DNA of 63,038 nucleotides from an uncultured Clostridia bacterium (GCA_947629515.1 CANRDY010000006.1:1-63038), one strand, 5' to 3'. Positions 21,306 to 30,337 are shown, counted from the stretch's first letter. The notes: generated from the sequence alone by a model not told the origin. Program-made: numbers and translations.

Positions 21306-22787
21306 ATGAAATACGTACTTGCGATCGACGAGGGCACGACGTCCGCCCGCGCCCTTATCTACGACCAAAACGGCGCGTTTGTATGCGGCGAGGGCAGGGA
21401 ATTCCCCCAGATATATCCCCGCGCGGGCTGGGTGGAGCACTCCCCCGACGACATCTGGAACGCCGTGTGCGCCGTTACGAAAGCCGCCCTTGAAAAGGGC
21501 GGGCTGGGTTCAGCCGACATAGCCGCCGTGGGCATAACCAACCAGCGCGAAACGACGGTGGTGTTCGACAAAAAGACGGGCGAACCCGTGTATAACGCCG
21601 TCGTGTGGCAGTGCCGCAGAACGGCGGACTTTATGAAAAGGCTCAAAGACGACGGCTTTTCGGAGCGAATTTACAACAAGACGGGGCTTGTACCCGACGC
21701 GTACTTTTCAGCCGCGAAGATAAAGTGGATACTCGACAACGTCGACGGCGCGAGGGAGCGGGCGGAGCGGGGCGAACTTGCGTTCGGTACGATGGACTGC
21801 TACCTTCTGTATAAACTGACGGGCGGAAAGGCGTTTGCGACCGATTACACCAACGCCTCGCGCACGATGCTCTTCAATATACATACGCTCGAATGGGACG
21901 GCGAGCTGTTGCGGCTGTTCGACATACCCGCCGCGATGATGCCCGAGGTCAAGCCGAGTTCATGCTTTTTCGGAACCGCCGCCGCGGGCGGGTTGGACGG
22001 CGTACCCGTGTGCGGTATGGCGGGCGACCAGCAGGCGGCGCTCTTCGGACAGCTTTGCACAAGGGCGGGCGAAATAAAAAATACATACGGTACGGGCTGT
22101 TTTCTTTTGATGAACACGGGCAAGAAGGCGGTCAAGAGCCGCAACGGGCTTATCACCACGTTGGGAGTGGGCGGCGATCTTAAACCCTGCTATGTGCTCG
22201 AAGGATCGGTGTTTGCGGGGGGCGCGGCGGTGCAGTGGCTGCGCGACGGGCTGGGGCTTATTTCCTCGGCGGCGGAGAGCGAGGAGCGCGCAAAAGCCGT
22301 AAAAGACAGCGGCGGGGTGTACGCCGTGCCCGCGTTTACGGGGCTGGGCGCGCCCTATTGGGACCCCGGCGCGCGCGGGACTATCACGGGCATAACCCGC
22401 GGCACGACGGCAAACCACATTGTGCGCGCCGTGCTCGAGAGCATAGCCTTTCAGACGGCGGACGTCATATCCGCCATGGAGCGCGATTCGGGCATAAAGA
22501 TCTCGCGGCTTGCCGTAGACGGCGGGGCTTCGCGCAACGACTTTTTGATGGGCTTTCAGGCGGATATTTCGGGGTGCACGGTGGCAAGACCTGCGCACGC
22601 CGAGTCGACCGCGCTGGGGGCGGCGTACCTCGCGGGGCTTTGCGCGGGGGTGTATACGGGCGTGGACGCGCTCAAAAACAGGCGTTCGGACGTAAAACTG
22701 TTCGAACCGAAGATGGGCGAGGGCGAACGTCTCGATCTGCTCTCGGGCTGGAAGTCGGCGGTCGCCAAGGCAAGATTAAAGGAGTAG
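21306..22787 (+). CDS. glpK: glycerol kinase
   Basis: Phosphorylates glycerol to sn-glycerol 3-phosphate in the cytoplasm. 493 residues, the normal length. FGGY-family marks include DEGTTSARA (8-16), GITNQRETTVVFD, WQCRRTADF, the catalytic Asp in ATDYTNASRT, GMAGDQQAALFGQ, NTYGTGCFLLMNTG and LAVDGGASRNDFLMGFQAD. The ribosome site AAAGGCAG precedes the ATG. No glpF, glpD or glpO is adjacent, so it stands alone with its own terminator. Confidence 0.96.
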   Translation: MKYVLAIDEGTTSARALIYDQNGAFVCGEGREFPQIYPRAGWVEHSPDDIWNAVCAVTKAALEKGGLGSADIAAVGITNQRETTVVFDKKTGEPVYNAVVWQCRRTADFMKRLKDDGFSERIYNKTGLVPDAYFSAAKIKWILDNVDGARERAERGELAFGTMDCYLLYKLTGGKAFATDYTNASRTMLFNIHTLEWDGELLRLFDIPAAMMPEVKPSSCFFGTAAAGGLDGVPVCGMAGDQQAALFGQLCTRAGEIKNTYGTGCFLLMNTGKKAVKSRNGLITTLGVGGDLKPCYVLEGSVFAGGAAVQWLRDGLGLISSAAESEERAKAVKDSGGVYAVPAFTGLGAPYWDPGARGTITGITRGTTANHIVRAVLESIAFQTADVISAMERDSGIKISRLAVDGGASRNDFLMGFQADISGCTVARPAHAESTALGAAYLAGLCAGVYTGVDALKNRRSDVKLFEPKMGEGERLDLLSGWKSAVAKARLKE

Positions 22788-22893
22788 GATCGCACACCCG
22801 GAATCAAATTAAAATTTCAAAACCGATACCCAAAGTTAAGTTAAAATTCAAAAAACGATATCCGAAATCAAGTTGAATTCGGGCGTGAAAGAA

Positions 22894-22935
22894 GCCCCCG
22901 CCCTCCCCGAATAGGGGAGGGCGGGGGCGTTTTTT
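22894..22935 (+). terminator. glpK terminator
   Basis: A 15-bp GC stem (22894-22908 with 22914-22928), 5-base loop and six T. Confidence 0.9.
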
Positions 22936-23028
22936 GCATATACATATTGATATTTTTATAAAAAATGGGGGTGGGGGCGGGGCAAGGGCGCGCCGATAAA
23001 TTAAAATTTCGGTCGCAAAATCAAAACT

Positions 23029-23913
23029 TTATAAGCCCGTTACATTGAGTATATGTTCGGCGTAAGCCCCCGCGACGTTTACGCCCGTCACGCGCTCGAT
23101 GCCTCTGAAAAAGGCGTTGGAGTTGACCTCGCACAGCAAATACCCGTCTTTGCCGAACAGAATGTCGACGCCGCAGTAGTCCAGCCCGAGTATTTCCGCC
23201 GCTTTTTTGCATATATATTCAACTTTTTGGGGAACGGCGCACGCCTCGCCCGTGCCGCCGAGTTCGAGGTTCGAGCGGAAATCCCCCGCCGAACGCCTTA
23301 TCATGGCGGCGACGCACCTGCCGCCTATGACTATAACGCGCATATCCCTTCCGCAACTTTCGGCAATATATTTCTGGAAGAGGTGGGGCGAGCATTTGAG
23401 GCTTTGGGCAATTTTTACAAGCTCGTCCATTCCGTCCGCCTTAAAAACGCCCTTGCCGAGCGAGCCGTAACAGCTCTTTACTATCATCGGAAAGCCCAGC
23501 TTTTCGGCGACGTACTCCAAAACGTCTCTTTTCAGCCTTTCGCCCTCGTCGTAGCACAGCAGTCCCGCGTAGGTCTCGGGCATGGGCAACCCCGCGTTCG
23601 AAAGGTAAGCGGCGCACGTCATCTTGTCGTCGCACAGCCGTATGGCGCGGTGGCTGTTGAAGAGCCGCAAGCCCGACCTTTCAAGCAGATCTGACATGTA
23701 TTTGTCCTTGTCGAGGTAAACGCAGAACGAGTACCCCCCGACTTCGCGCAGGGCGATATCCCCCGAGCCGTCTATATGGGCGGGGAAGAAGTCGTTGCGG
23801 CGTATATCGCAATGAACGCCGCGTTTTTCAAATTCCTCTTTGAGCCTTTCAGCCTGCGCAAAGCCGTCGGGGCGTTTGGCGTAGGCGTTTACAACAATAA
23901 GCGCGTTTTGCAT
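23029..23913 (-). CDS. RimK-type ATP-grasp ligase
   Basis: ATP-dependent carboxylate-amine ligase fold, usually adding amino acids to a carboxylate acceptor. The central FPMIVKSCYGSLGKGVFKA is the ATP-grasp glycine-rich loop, FQKYIAESCGRDMRVIVIGG the second nucleotide segment, and DYCGVDILFGKDGYLLCEVNSN ends with the metal-binding Glu and Asn. The substrate cannot be told; RimK, LysX and MptN-like members all share this core. I place the start at 23913 (MQNALIVVNAYAK), where similarity is expected to begin. An in-frame ATG at 23952 overlaps the previous gene's stop, but its first codons are a terminator-like palindrome. Last gene of the RHH-membrane protein set. Confidence 0.85.
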   Translation of the reverse strand: MQNALIVVNAYAKRPDGFAQAERLKEEFEKRGVHCDIRRNDFFPAHIDGSGDIALREVGGYSFCVYLDKDKYMSDLLERSGLRLFNSHRAIRLCDDKMTCAAYLSNAGLPMPETYAGLLCYDEGERLKRDVLEYVAEKLGFPMIVKSCYGSLGKGVFKADGMDELVKIAQSLKCSPHLFQKYIAESCGRDMRVIVIGGRCVAAMIRRSAGDFRSNLELGGTGEACAVPQKVEYICKKAAEILGLDYCGVDILFGKDGYLLCEVNSNAFFRGIERVTGVNVAGAYAEHILNVTGL

Positions 23914-23920
23914 TTCAATT

Positions 23921-23944
23921 AAAAACAGCGTGCATGCACGCTGT
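23921..23944 (-). terminator. palindromic terminator between membrane protein and ATP-grasp genes
   Basis: 23925-23944 is a perfect 20-base palindrome, followed on the minus strand by TTTTT. It lies directly after the stop of the 23949-24569 gene and inside the extended frame of the ATP-grasp gene. Confidence 0.65.
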
Positions 23945-23948
23945 CGGT

Positions 23949-24569
23949 TCATTTATTTTTGAGGTATAACTTCATGGCGCGCACTTCGGGCTTGCCGTCG
24001 GTTATGATGGGAACGGTCTTGCCCGATTTACGCCTCAGTCCGTCTTTCTCGCGGTAGTCCACCGAGGCGTAGTCCGCGCCCCGCTCGTAGAGCTTGCAAA
24101 AAGCCGAAGTGAGCCGTATGTCAACGGCGTTTAATACGGCGGCTTTTCTCGCCGCGGACAGCTTTTTCCCGAACGCCGAGAAGTCGAACACTATCTCGTC
24201 GTTGTAGCTGTTTACGGTGAGTATCACGCGGCAGCCGTCGAGGCGGACGAAGAAGGAGAGCGACTTCCTTTCGGGGTGAATTTTGGCGGCGTTTTCGACG
24301 AACACGTCCTGCACGTAAGCGCGCACGGCGCGGTCTATGGCGACGCCGAACTTAAAGTTGCAAAAAGCCGAGACCCCCGCGCCCAAAACGATGAGCGGAA
24401 TGGCAAGCGAAAAGGCGAGGACGTACAAAAGCTCGTTTTTGAACGCCTCCGAAAGGGTGAAAAGGGTTATGAACGCCGCCGTGGCGACGGCGCAGAACGC
24501 AATGGCTATGTTGCCGACGCGTTCGCCCGTTTGAAGTTTTTTTATCCTTTGGGAATCGAGTTGAACCAT
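23949..24569 (-). CDS. hypothetical two-helix membrane protein
   Basis: 206 residues. Two hydrophobic helices (about 20-43 and 46-70: NIAIAFCAVATAAFITLF and LLYVLAFSLAIPLIVLGAG) are followed by a soluble, basic C-terminal domain of about 135 residues with beta-like alternation (CRVILTVNSYNDEIVFDF). No family is recognised. It starts 2 bases after the RHH gene's stop and ends with an ATGA overlap with the extended ATP-grasp frame, so cotranscription is likely. Confidence 0.7.
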   Translation of the reverse strand: MVQLDSQRIKKLQTGERVGNIAIAFCAVATAAFITLFTLSEAFKNELLYVLAFSLAIPLIVLGAGVSAFCNFKFGVAIDRAVRAYVQDVFVENAAKIHPERKSLSFFVRLDGCRVILTVNSYNDEIVFDFSAFGKKLSAARKAAVLNAVDIRLTSAFCKLYERGADYASVDYREKDGLRRKSGKTVPIITDGKPEVRAMKLYLKNK

Positions 24570-24571
24570 AC

Positions 24572-24760
24572 TTATATTTTATCCTCGTTCGCGCCGTCCG
24601 TCAAGCCCTTTTTGCCTTTTTTGCGGTATTTGACGCATTCGGTAAGCAGATATTCTATCTGCCCGTTCACCGAGCGGAATTCGTCCGCCGCCCAGCGTTC
24701 AAGCTCGCCGTGCAGTTCGCTCGATATCCTCAAAGGGATCTGTTTTTTGTTTTCGTTCAT
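24572..24760 (-). CDS. ribbon-helix-helix (Arc-type) DNA-binding protein
   Basis: 62 residues from the ATG at 24760 ([20 protein letters not shown]). KQIPLRIS is the beta strand that enters the DNA major groove, and [14 protein letters not shown] and [14 protein letters not shown] are the two helices of the MetJ/Arc fold. The family often autoregulates its operon or serves as an antitoxin; no toxin-like partner is beside it. Bases 24782-24970 upstream hold only a short repeat (ACAAAAGTTGG twice) and an AT-rich patch. Confidence 0.8.
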   Translation of the reverse strand: MNENKKQIPLRISSELHGELERWAADEFRSVNGQIEYLLTECVKYRKKGKKGLTDGANEDKI

Positions 24761-24970
24761 CCCGGCGTGCTCCGTCCGCACTTTGCATAAAGTCTTTTAC
24801 GGGTCGTTTTTTGCAATATATATTGATATTTTTGTGTGAACCGTTGAGTTTTCCGAACCCTTACAAAAGCTCTTTTTGAACCGCCCGAGGGGTGCGATCG
24901 CCACAAACAAAAGTTGGCGAAAACCCACAAAAAAGGGGGAACAGTCCAAACAAAAGTTGGTAAAAATCTA

Positions 24971-25594
24971 TTAAATCCGAATATCGGAAGGATCGTACAA
25001 AAGCGATAAAAGTTCGTCTTCTTTTGGGGAAATTTTCTTCACGTAGCGCACATAGAAGAATATGTAGACTATGAGCGAGGCGAACGCCGCGATCAGCACA
25101 AAGAAACTCATCGAGCCCAACAGCTGAAGGAATATGTCGAAAGGTTGGGTCTGCGGTTTGTAAAGCCCGCCGAACAGCCCGCCCGCAGCGATCCCCGCGG
25201 CTAAGAACGAGAAGAACATTATGTTGGTTTTTTTGGAGTGGCGTCTGAACTCCGCGTACAGTTCTTTTTTGATCAGGTCTGCGGGAGAGTCGCTTAGCTT
25301 GGCGTAACTGCGTTTATAGATGTTCTTTTGTTTTGTCTTTGCAATTATCGCAAGTACGGCGTATGCCGCTATAAACGCCGCTATATACGCGCCGCTCACG
25401 GCAAAATACCTTGTGCCGTCCGCCGCAACGCCGAGCAAAGAAGCCGTAACTATCTCCGCGATGAAGAACACCGCAAACATCGTTATCAGCCCCATCGTGA
25501 GCAATTCCGATATTCGTCTGTATTCGGTCTCGTCGCCTCTGTCGTTCAGGAACACCGTAACGTGAAATTGCGCGCTCTTTTTGGGATAATTCAT
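24971..25594 (-). CDS. hypothetical four-helix membrane protein
   Basis: 207 residues with four hydrophobic segments (about 34-55, 68-86, 125-146 and 160-182) arranged as two hairpins around a charged central loop (AKLSDSPADLIKKELYAEF). The tail KISPKEDELLSLLYDP is acidic and cytoplasmic by the positive-inside rule. No family is recognised. Confidence 0.7.
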   Translation of the reverse strand: MNYPKKSAQFHVTVFLNDRGDETEYRRISELLTMGLITMFAVFFIAEIVTASLLGVAADGTRYFAVSGAYIAAFIAAYAVLAIIAKTKQKNIYKRSYAKLSDSPADLIKKELYAEFRRHSKKTNIMFFSFLAAGIAAGGLFGGLYKPQTQPFDIFLQLLGSMSFFVLIAAFASLIVYIFFYVRYVKKISPKEDELLSLLYDPSDIRI

Positions 25595-25705
25595 ATTGTT
25601 TCTTCTTAAATTAATATTGTATATACATCATATACATCTTAATGGCGACTGTCAATTATTTATGCGTTCCGCCTCCGTTTATGCGCCCGGCTTATGCGTT
25701 CCGCA

Positions 25706-26668
25706 TCAATAGATAGAGCCGCTGTTTACTATGGGCTGGGCGTCGCGGTTGCCGCAGAGCACGACGAGCAGGTTCGAAACCATCTGCGCCTTTCTTTCGT
25801 CGTCAAGTTCCACAATGTCGTTGTCGGCGAGCTTTTTGAGAGCCATTTCCACCATGGAAACAGCCCCGTCGACTATCTTCTGCCTTGCCGCTATGATAGC
25901 CCCCGCCTGCTGACGCTGGAGCATAGCCGCCGCTATCTCGGGCGCGTAGGCAAGGTTGTTTATGCGCGCTTCGAGGATCTCTATCCCCGCCATCTTCACG
26001 CGCGACTGAAGCTCCTCTTTGAGAATTTCGGCGACTTCCATCGAAGAGCCGCGAAGCGACTTCTCGTCGCCGTTGTCCGAAACGTCGTAGGGGTACTGCC
26101 TCGCCACCTGCCGTATAGCCGAATCGCACTGTGTGGAGATGAACGCCGTGTAATTTTCGACCGAGAACACGGCTTTTGCCGCGCTCGCTATCTGCCATAT
26201 TACGACGACCGAAATTTCGATGGGGTTGCCGTCCTCGTCGTTGACCTTCTGCTTGTCGTTGTTGAGGGTCATGGCTTTAAGGCTTATCTTCTTGTTTGCG
26301 GCGTTCTTAGGCGCGGCGGGGTTGACCGAAACGCAGAAGGGCACTACGTAGAAGAACCCGTCTTTTTTGAGCGTACCGTGATATTTTCCGAAAAGGGTGA
26401 ACACCATCGCCTCGTTGGGGGCTACAACTTTAAGCCCCGCCCACGCTATGCCGTCGGCGACCAGCACCAATATTCCCGCCGCGAACATCGCCATGAACGC
26501 GGGGTTCGCAAGCTCGTCCTCTTTTAATACCTGCCCATCGGCGGGCGTCGCGGCAAATATGCACCCGACCACCGTCATGGCAATTCCCAAAAGCATCGCG
26601 GCTATGAGCAACGCCAAAGCCGCCCAGCCGTTAAAGCCCTTCAACTCTCTTTCTTCTATCTCGCGCAT
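25706..26668 (-). CDS. SPFH/band 7 membrane protein
   Basis: 320 residues. Two N-terminal membrane helices (about 15-40 and 55-78) precede a band 7 domain: [19 protein letters not shown], then [20 protein letters not shown] and the coiled-coil-prone [37 protein letters not shown]. Such proteins organise membrane microdomains and large oligomers. The start at 26668 follows GGAGG by 8 bases; an ATG 30 bases further upstream lies in the operator region. It has its own strong promoter and a TGATATCA-rich site. Confidence 0.88.
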   Translation of the reverse strand: MREIEERELKGFNGWAALALLIAAMLLGIAMTVVGCIFAATPADGQVLKEDELANPAFMAMFAAGILVLVADGIAWAGLKVVAPNEAMVFTLFGKYHGTLKKDGFFYVVPFCVSVNPAAPKNAANKKISLKAMTLNNDKQKVNDEDGNPIEISVVVIWQIASAAKAVFSVENYTAFISTQCDSAIRQVARQYPYDVSDNGDEKSLRGSSMEVAEILKEELQSRVKMAGIEILEARINNLAYAPEIAAAMLQRQQAGAIIAARQKIVDGAVSMVEMALKKLADNDIVELDDERKAQMVSNLLVVLCGNRDAQPIVNSGSIY

Positions 26669-26689
26669 GATACGCCTCCGTATATTTTG

Positions 26690-26710
26690 TGATATCAATT
26701 TGATATCAAA
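26690..26710. promoter_or_regulatory. candidate operator TGATATCA x2
   Basis: TGATATCA occurs twice with an 11-base period, just downstream of the SPFH -10. A repressor bound here would block early transcription. I cannot name the regulator. Confidence 0.5.
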
Positions 26711-26713
26711 TAC

Positions 26714-26742
26714 ATTATATGCGCATGAAGAGGGGCTGTCAA
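26714..26742 (-). promoter_or_regulatory. SPFH gene promoter
   Basis: On the minus strand TTGACA (26737-26742), 17 bases, TATAAT (26714-26719). Confidence 0.85.
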
Positions 26743-26939
26743 GCGTTCGCCCGAAAAAAATTTTCGGAAAATTTTTTGAAAAAAACCGCCCTTAAAAATC
26801 GACTTAAAATGTTAATTTACGTCAAAATATGCCTTAATTTTTTGTAATGTTTTATAAAATGTTATGTTTCACGGCGATTTCGGGCAAAAAAGAGGCGTTT
26901 TTATCCAAAAATCGCCCGTTTTGTTAAAAATTTTCACGT

Positions 26940-26984
26940 ACAAGATATTGTTAGAAAGTTAAAAAATTTCATACAATATATTGT
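26940..26984. promoter_or_regulatory. two NrdR boxes upstream of nrdD
   Basis: ACAAGATATTGT (26940-26951) and ACAATATATTGT (26973-26984) match the NrdR box form and are 33 bp apart centre to centre, about three helical turns. They lie just upstream of the -35, as expected for NrdR repression of ribonucleotide reductase genes. Confidence 0.8.
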
Positions 26985-26994
26985 GTTTGAGGGC

Positions 26995-27023
26995 TTGACA
27001 ACGCAAAATTAATGTATTATACT
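26995..27023 (+). promoter_or_regulatory. nrdD promoter
   Basis: TTGACA (26995-27000), 17 bases, TATACT (27018-27023). Confidence 0.85.
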
Positions 27024-27133
27024 TAACTCTGCTATCTTCGCGAAAGGGCTTTACGGCTTTGAGCGGAGAGAGGGAGAATTTTTACGGAAAACTCTTTATA
27101 AGAGAAAGCGGCAGGCCCGCACGGAGGAGATAT

Positions 27134-29260
27134 ATGAAGGTAATAAAGCGCGACGGCACGACGTGTGATTTCGACAGAAACAAAATTTCGGTCGCCATCA
27201 AAAAGGCAAACGAGGCGGTGGACATAGAGGACCGCATAACCGACGCCCAGATAGAGGCGATAGTCGACGACATAGCAAGCCGCCACAGAATGAGACTGCT
27301 CGTCGAGGACATTCAGGACATGGTAGAGGAAAAGCTGATGGAATTGCAGAAATTCCAGCTCATGAAGGCGTACATTCTCTATCGCTACGAGCGCGCCCTC
27401 ATAAGAAAGGCTAACACCACCGACGAGAGCATACTCTCCCTTATACGCAACAAGAACAAGGACGTAATGGAGGAGAACTCCAACAAGAACGCGCGCACGG
27501 CGTCCACCCAGCGCGACCTCATAGCGGGCGAAGTATCCAAGGACCTCACCCGCCGCATACTCCTTCCCGAAAAGATCTCCAAGGCGCACGACGACGGCGC
27601 GATCCACTTCCACGACGCGGACTATTTTTTACAGCCCATTTTCAACTGCTGCCTTATTAATATTAAGGATATGCTCGAAAACGGCACCGTGATGAACGGC
27701 AAGATGATCGAAAGCCCCAAGTCCTTCCAGACGGCGTGCACCATAACCACGCAGATAATAGCCTCCGTCGCCTCGTCGCAGTACGGCGGGCAGTCGGTAA
27801 ATATCGCGCACCTCGGCAAGTATCTCCGCCGCACGCGCGAAAAATACGTTCAGCAGTGCGAAGAGCAGTTCGGCGACAAGATCGACGACGCAACCAAAAA
27901 GGAGTTCGTCGACATGCGCTTAAAAGAGGCGTTGAAAGCCGGCGTTCAGACCATTCAGTATCAGATAAACACCCTTATGACGACCAACGGTCAGTCGCCT
28001 TTCGTCACCCTTTTCATGTGGCTCGACGACAAAGACCCGTATATCGAAGAGAACGCCATGATAATCGAGGAGATCCTGAATCAGCGTTATCAGGGCATCA
28101 AGAACGAAAAGGGCGTATACGTCACCCCCGCGTTCCCCAAACTCATATACGTGCTCGACGAGAACAACTGCTTAAAGGGCGGGAAGTACGATTACCTCAC
28201 AAGACTTGCCGTCAAGTGCTCCTCGAAGAGGCTTTACCCCGACTATATCTCCGCCAAGAAGATGCGCGAAAATTACGAGGGCAACGTGTTCTCGCCCATG
28301 GGCTGCCGTTCCTTCCTTTCGCCGTGGAAAGACGAAAACGGAAATTACAAGTTCGAGGGCAGATTCAATCAGGGCGTGGTATCCATCAACCTTCCCCAAT
28401 GCGGAATACTTGCAAAGGGCGACGAGGACAAGTTCTGGGAAATTCTCGAAGATCGGCTTCAGCTGTGCTACGAGGCTTTGATGTGCCGCCACGACGCGCT
28501 TATGGGCGTGACGAGCGACGTCTCCCCCGTGCATTGGCAGTACGGAGCGATCGCCCGCCTGCAACCCGGCGAAAAGATAGACAAGTATCTTTTGAACGGC
28601 TATTCCACAATATCTCTGGGATATATAGGGCTGTATGAAGTTACAAAGCTCGTAAAGGGCGTTTCGCACACCACTCCCGAGGGGCAGGAGTTCGCCTTAA
28701 AGGTAATGAAGTGTTTAAGGGACCACTGCGAAAAGTGGAAAAAGGAGACGGGGCTGGGCTTCGGTCTTTACGGCACGCCCGCCGAGTCGCTGTGCTACCG
28801 CTTCGCCCGCATCGACAAGGAGAAGTACGGCACTATCAAGGACGTCACCGACAAGGGCTATTACACCAACAGCTATCACGTTGACGTGCGCGAGCATATC
28901 GACGCGTTCTCGAAGTTCACTTTCGAAAGCCAATTCCAGAAGATCTCTTCGGGCGGGGCTATTTCGTATGTGGAAATTCCCAATATGCGCCATAACCTGC
29001 AAGCCCTCGAGGACGTCGTCAGGTTCATATACGACAACATTCAGTACGCCGAATTCAACACCAAGAGCGATTACTGCCATGTGTGCGGCTTCGACGGCGA
29101 GATAATCATAAACGACGACAACGAGTGGGAGTGCCCCGTATGCCACAACAAGGATCAGCGCAAGATGAACGTAACAAGGCGCACCTGCGGGTATCTCGGC
29201 GAGAACTTCTGGAATGTGGGGAAGACTAAGGAGATTAAAGCCCGCGTTCTCCACTTATAA
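27134..29260 (+). CDS. nrdD: anaerobic ribonucleoside-triphosphate reductase, class III
   Basis: Reduces ribonucleoside triphosphates to deoxy forms using a glycyl radical, under anoxia. 708 residues from the ATG at 27134, which follows GGAGGAG; the frame is open further upstream but without support. Residues about 2-92 are an ATP-cone (MKVIKRDGTTCDFDRNKI), the allosteric dATP/ATP site. The barrel follows, then a zinc site CHVCGFDG...CPVCHNKD and the radical motif RRTCGYLGENFWN near residue 685. NrdR boxes sit at its promoter, and its activase nrdG is encoded 540 bases downstream. It is direct evidence of an anaerobic lifestyle. Confidence 0.97.
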   Translation: MKVIKRDGTTCDFDRNKISVAIKKANEAVDIEDRITDAQIEAIVDDIASRHRMRLLVEDIQDMVEEKLMELQKFQLMKAYILYRYERALIRKANTTDESILSLIRNKNKDVMEENSNKNARTASTQRDLIAGEVSKDLTRRILLPEKISKAHDDGAIHFHDADYFLQPIFNCCLINIKDMLENGTVMNGKMIESPKSFQTACTITTQIIASVASSQYGGQSVNIAHLGKYLRRTREKYVQQCEEQFGDKIDDATKKEFVDMRLKEALKAGVQTIQYQINTLMTTNGQSPFVTLFMWLDDKDPYIEENAMIIEEILNQRYQGIKNEKGVYVTPAFPKLIYVLDENNCLKGGKYDYLTRLAVKCSSKRLYPDYISAKKMRENYEGNVFSPMGCRSFLSPWKDENGNYKFEGRFNQGVVSINLPQCGILAKGDEDKFWEILEDRLQLCYEALMCRHDALMGVTSDVSPVHWQYGAIARLQPGEKIDKYLLNGYSTISLGYIGLYEVTKLVKGVSHTTPEGQEFALKVMKCLRDHCEKWKKETGLGFGLYGTPAESLCYRFARIDKEKYGTIKDVTDKGYYTNSYHVDVREHIDAFSKFTFESQFQKISSGGAISYVEIPNMRHNLQALEDVVRFIYDNIQYAEFNTKSDYCHVCGFDGEIIINDDNEWECPVCHNKDQRKMNVTRRTCGYLGENFWNVGKTKEIKARVLHL

Positions 29261-29648
29261 CTGCCGCAAACTTCGTATATGCGTCGTTCTGCTGTGTCGC
29301 GCTTGCGCATTCCTCGGTAAGGCTACGCCTTCGGTGCGACACGTACTTCATTGTACGCTCCCTTCGTCGTTTACGCGCGCTCCTTGCATAACTCGCATCT
29401 TCGACCTTTCTCACTTCGTAATTGCATTTAGTTTCTCACTTCGTTCGGGCACTTCTCCCAATCGCCCATTCGCGCCTCGCTACCCCCACCCTCGCCCTCC
29501 CCCTCCGAAGCGGAAGGGGAGGGAATAGAAGAAAGAACAGGGGGAGGGAACACAAGGGAGGGGGTCAACCCTCGCGTTGAACAGCTTATCCGCTGTCTTA
29601 CATCTCCGCTGTTAAGACACCCGTCCGCGGCGACACGCCGCCCACAAC
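29261..29648. repeat. gene-free spacer of dispersed repeats between nrdD and nrdG
   Basis: Includes a CGTACTTCATTGTACGCTCC stretch with TTTCTCACTTCGTAATTGCA (about 29340-29425), also near 2340-2425. A CCCTCCCCCT...AGGGGAGGG purine/pyrimidine hairpin (about 29490-29525) and the TTGAACAGC...GTTAAGACAC block (29575-29620) follow. No ORF has coding character. Confidence 0.65.
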
Positions 29649-29792
29649 TTTTTTGCGCAAGCAAAAAAATTTCACTTTTTACCGCAGGTAAAAAATTTCA
29701 CTTGCGGCGGAACGCCGCAAATTTAACTTGCGCGTAGCGCAAATTTCACTTTTGCCTTGCGGCAAAAATCTTCTTTTTGCCGCAAGGCAAAA
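29649..29792 (+). repeat. array of six consecutive stem-loops ahead of nrdG
   Basis: Six small hairpins follow one another: 29649-29668, 29676-29694, 29702-29720, 29728-29742, 29750-29767 and 29775-29792. Stems (6-8 bp) differ in sequence, for example TTTTTACC/GGTAAAAA, TTGCGGCG/CGCCGCAA and TTTTGCC/GGCAAAA. The linkers between them are nearly constant (ATTTCACTT or ATTTAACTT). The array ends 12 bases before the nrdG start. Confidence 0.85.
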
Positions 29793-29803
29793 CCCCCTGT
29801 CCT

Positions 29804-30337
29804 ATGAACTTTGCCAAGATAAAATACTACGATATATCCAACGGTCCGGGCGTGCGCACGTCGCTGTACGTCAGCGGTTGCCGCAATCACTGCAAAAACT
29901 GTTTCAACCCCGAAACGTGGGATTTTGCCTACGGCGAACCTTTCACCGAAGAGCAGGAGAGGGCGATAATCGAGAGCATGCGCCCCGACTACATAAAGGG
30001 CTTCACCTTGTTGGGCGGCGACCCGTTCGAACCCGAAAACGCCGCTCGGCTCGTTACCTTTATGGAAAAACTCCGCGCCGAGTACCCCCAAAAGTCCATC
30101 TGGTGCTTCACGGGCTACGACTACGAAAAGGACATTTTAACGGGCAAGCACGGCGACCTTTCGGTGAATATGCGCCTTCTGCACACCCTCGACGTGCTCG
30201 TCGACGGTCGGTTCGTAGAGGAATTAAAGGACCTCAACCTGCGTTTCCGCGGTTCGTCCAATCAGCGCATAATCCTGGTCAAGCCGTCGCTCGAAAGCGA
30301 CGAGGTCGTGCTCTGGGACGGCGAGAGCTTTGTTTAA
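29804..30337 (+). CDS. nrdG: anaerobic ribonucleotide reductase activase
   Basis: Radical SAM enzyme that makes the glycyl radical on NrdD. 177 residues from the ATG at 29804 (MNFAKIKYYDISNGPG). The CxxxCxxC cluster motif is Cys26, Cys30 and Cys33 (CRNHCKNC), and GFTLLGGDPFEP is the SAM-binding glycine motif. No clear ribosome site precedes the ATG; instead the last hairpin of the array lies 12 bases upstream. In-frame upstream codons come from that hairpin and are unlikely to be translated. dut follows 10 bases after the stop. Confidence 0.95.
   Translation: MNFAKIKYYDISNGPGVRTSLYVSGCRNHCKNCFNPETWDFAYGEPFTEEQERAIIESMRPDYIKGFTLLGGDPFEPENAARLVTFMEKLRAEYPQKSIWCFTGYDYEKDILTGKHGDLSVNMRLLHTLDVLVDGRFVEELKDLNLRFRGSSNQRIILVKPSLESDEVVLWDGESFV

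Larger units (their letters stand above)
26669..27133. other. AT-rich divergent control region between SPFH and nrdD genes
   Basis: No ORF. It carries the SPFH promoter and operator (26690-26742), an AT-rich stretch, two NrdR boxes and the nrdD promoter. It is the most AT-rich spacer in the window. Confidence 0.7.
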
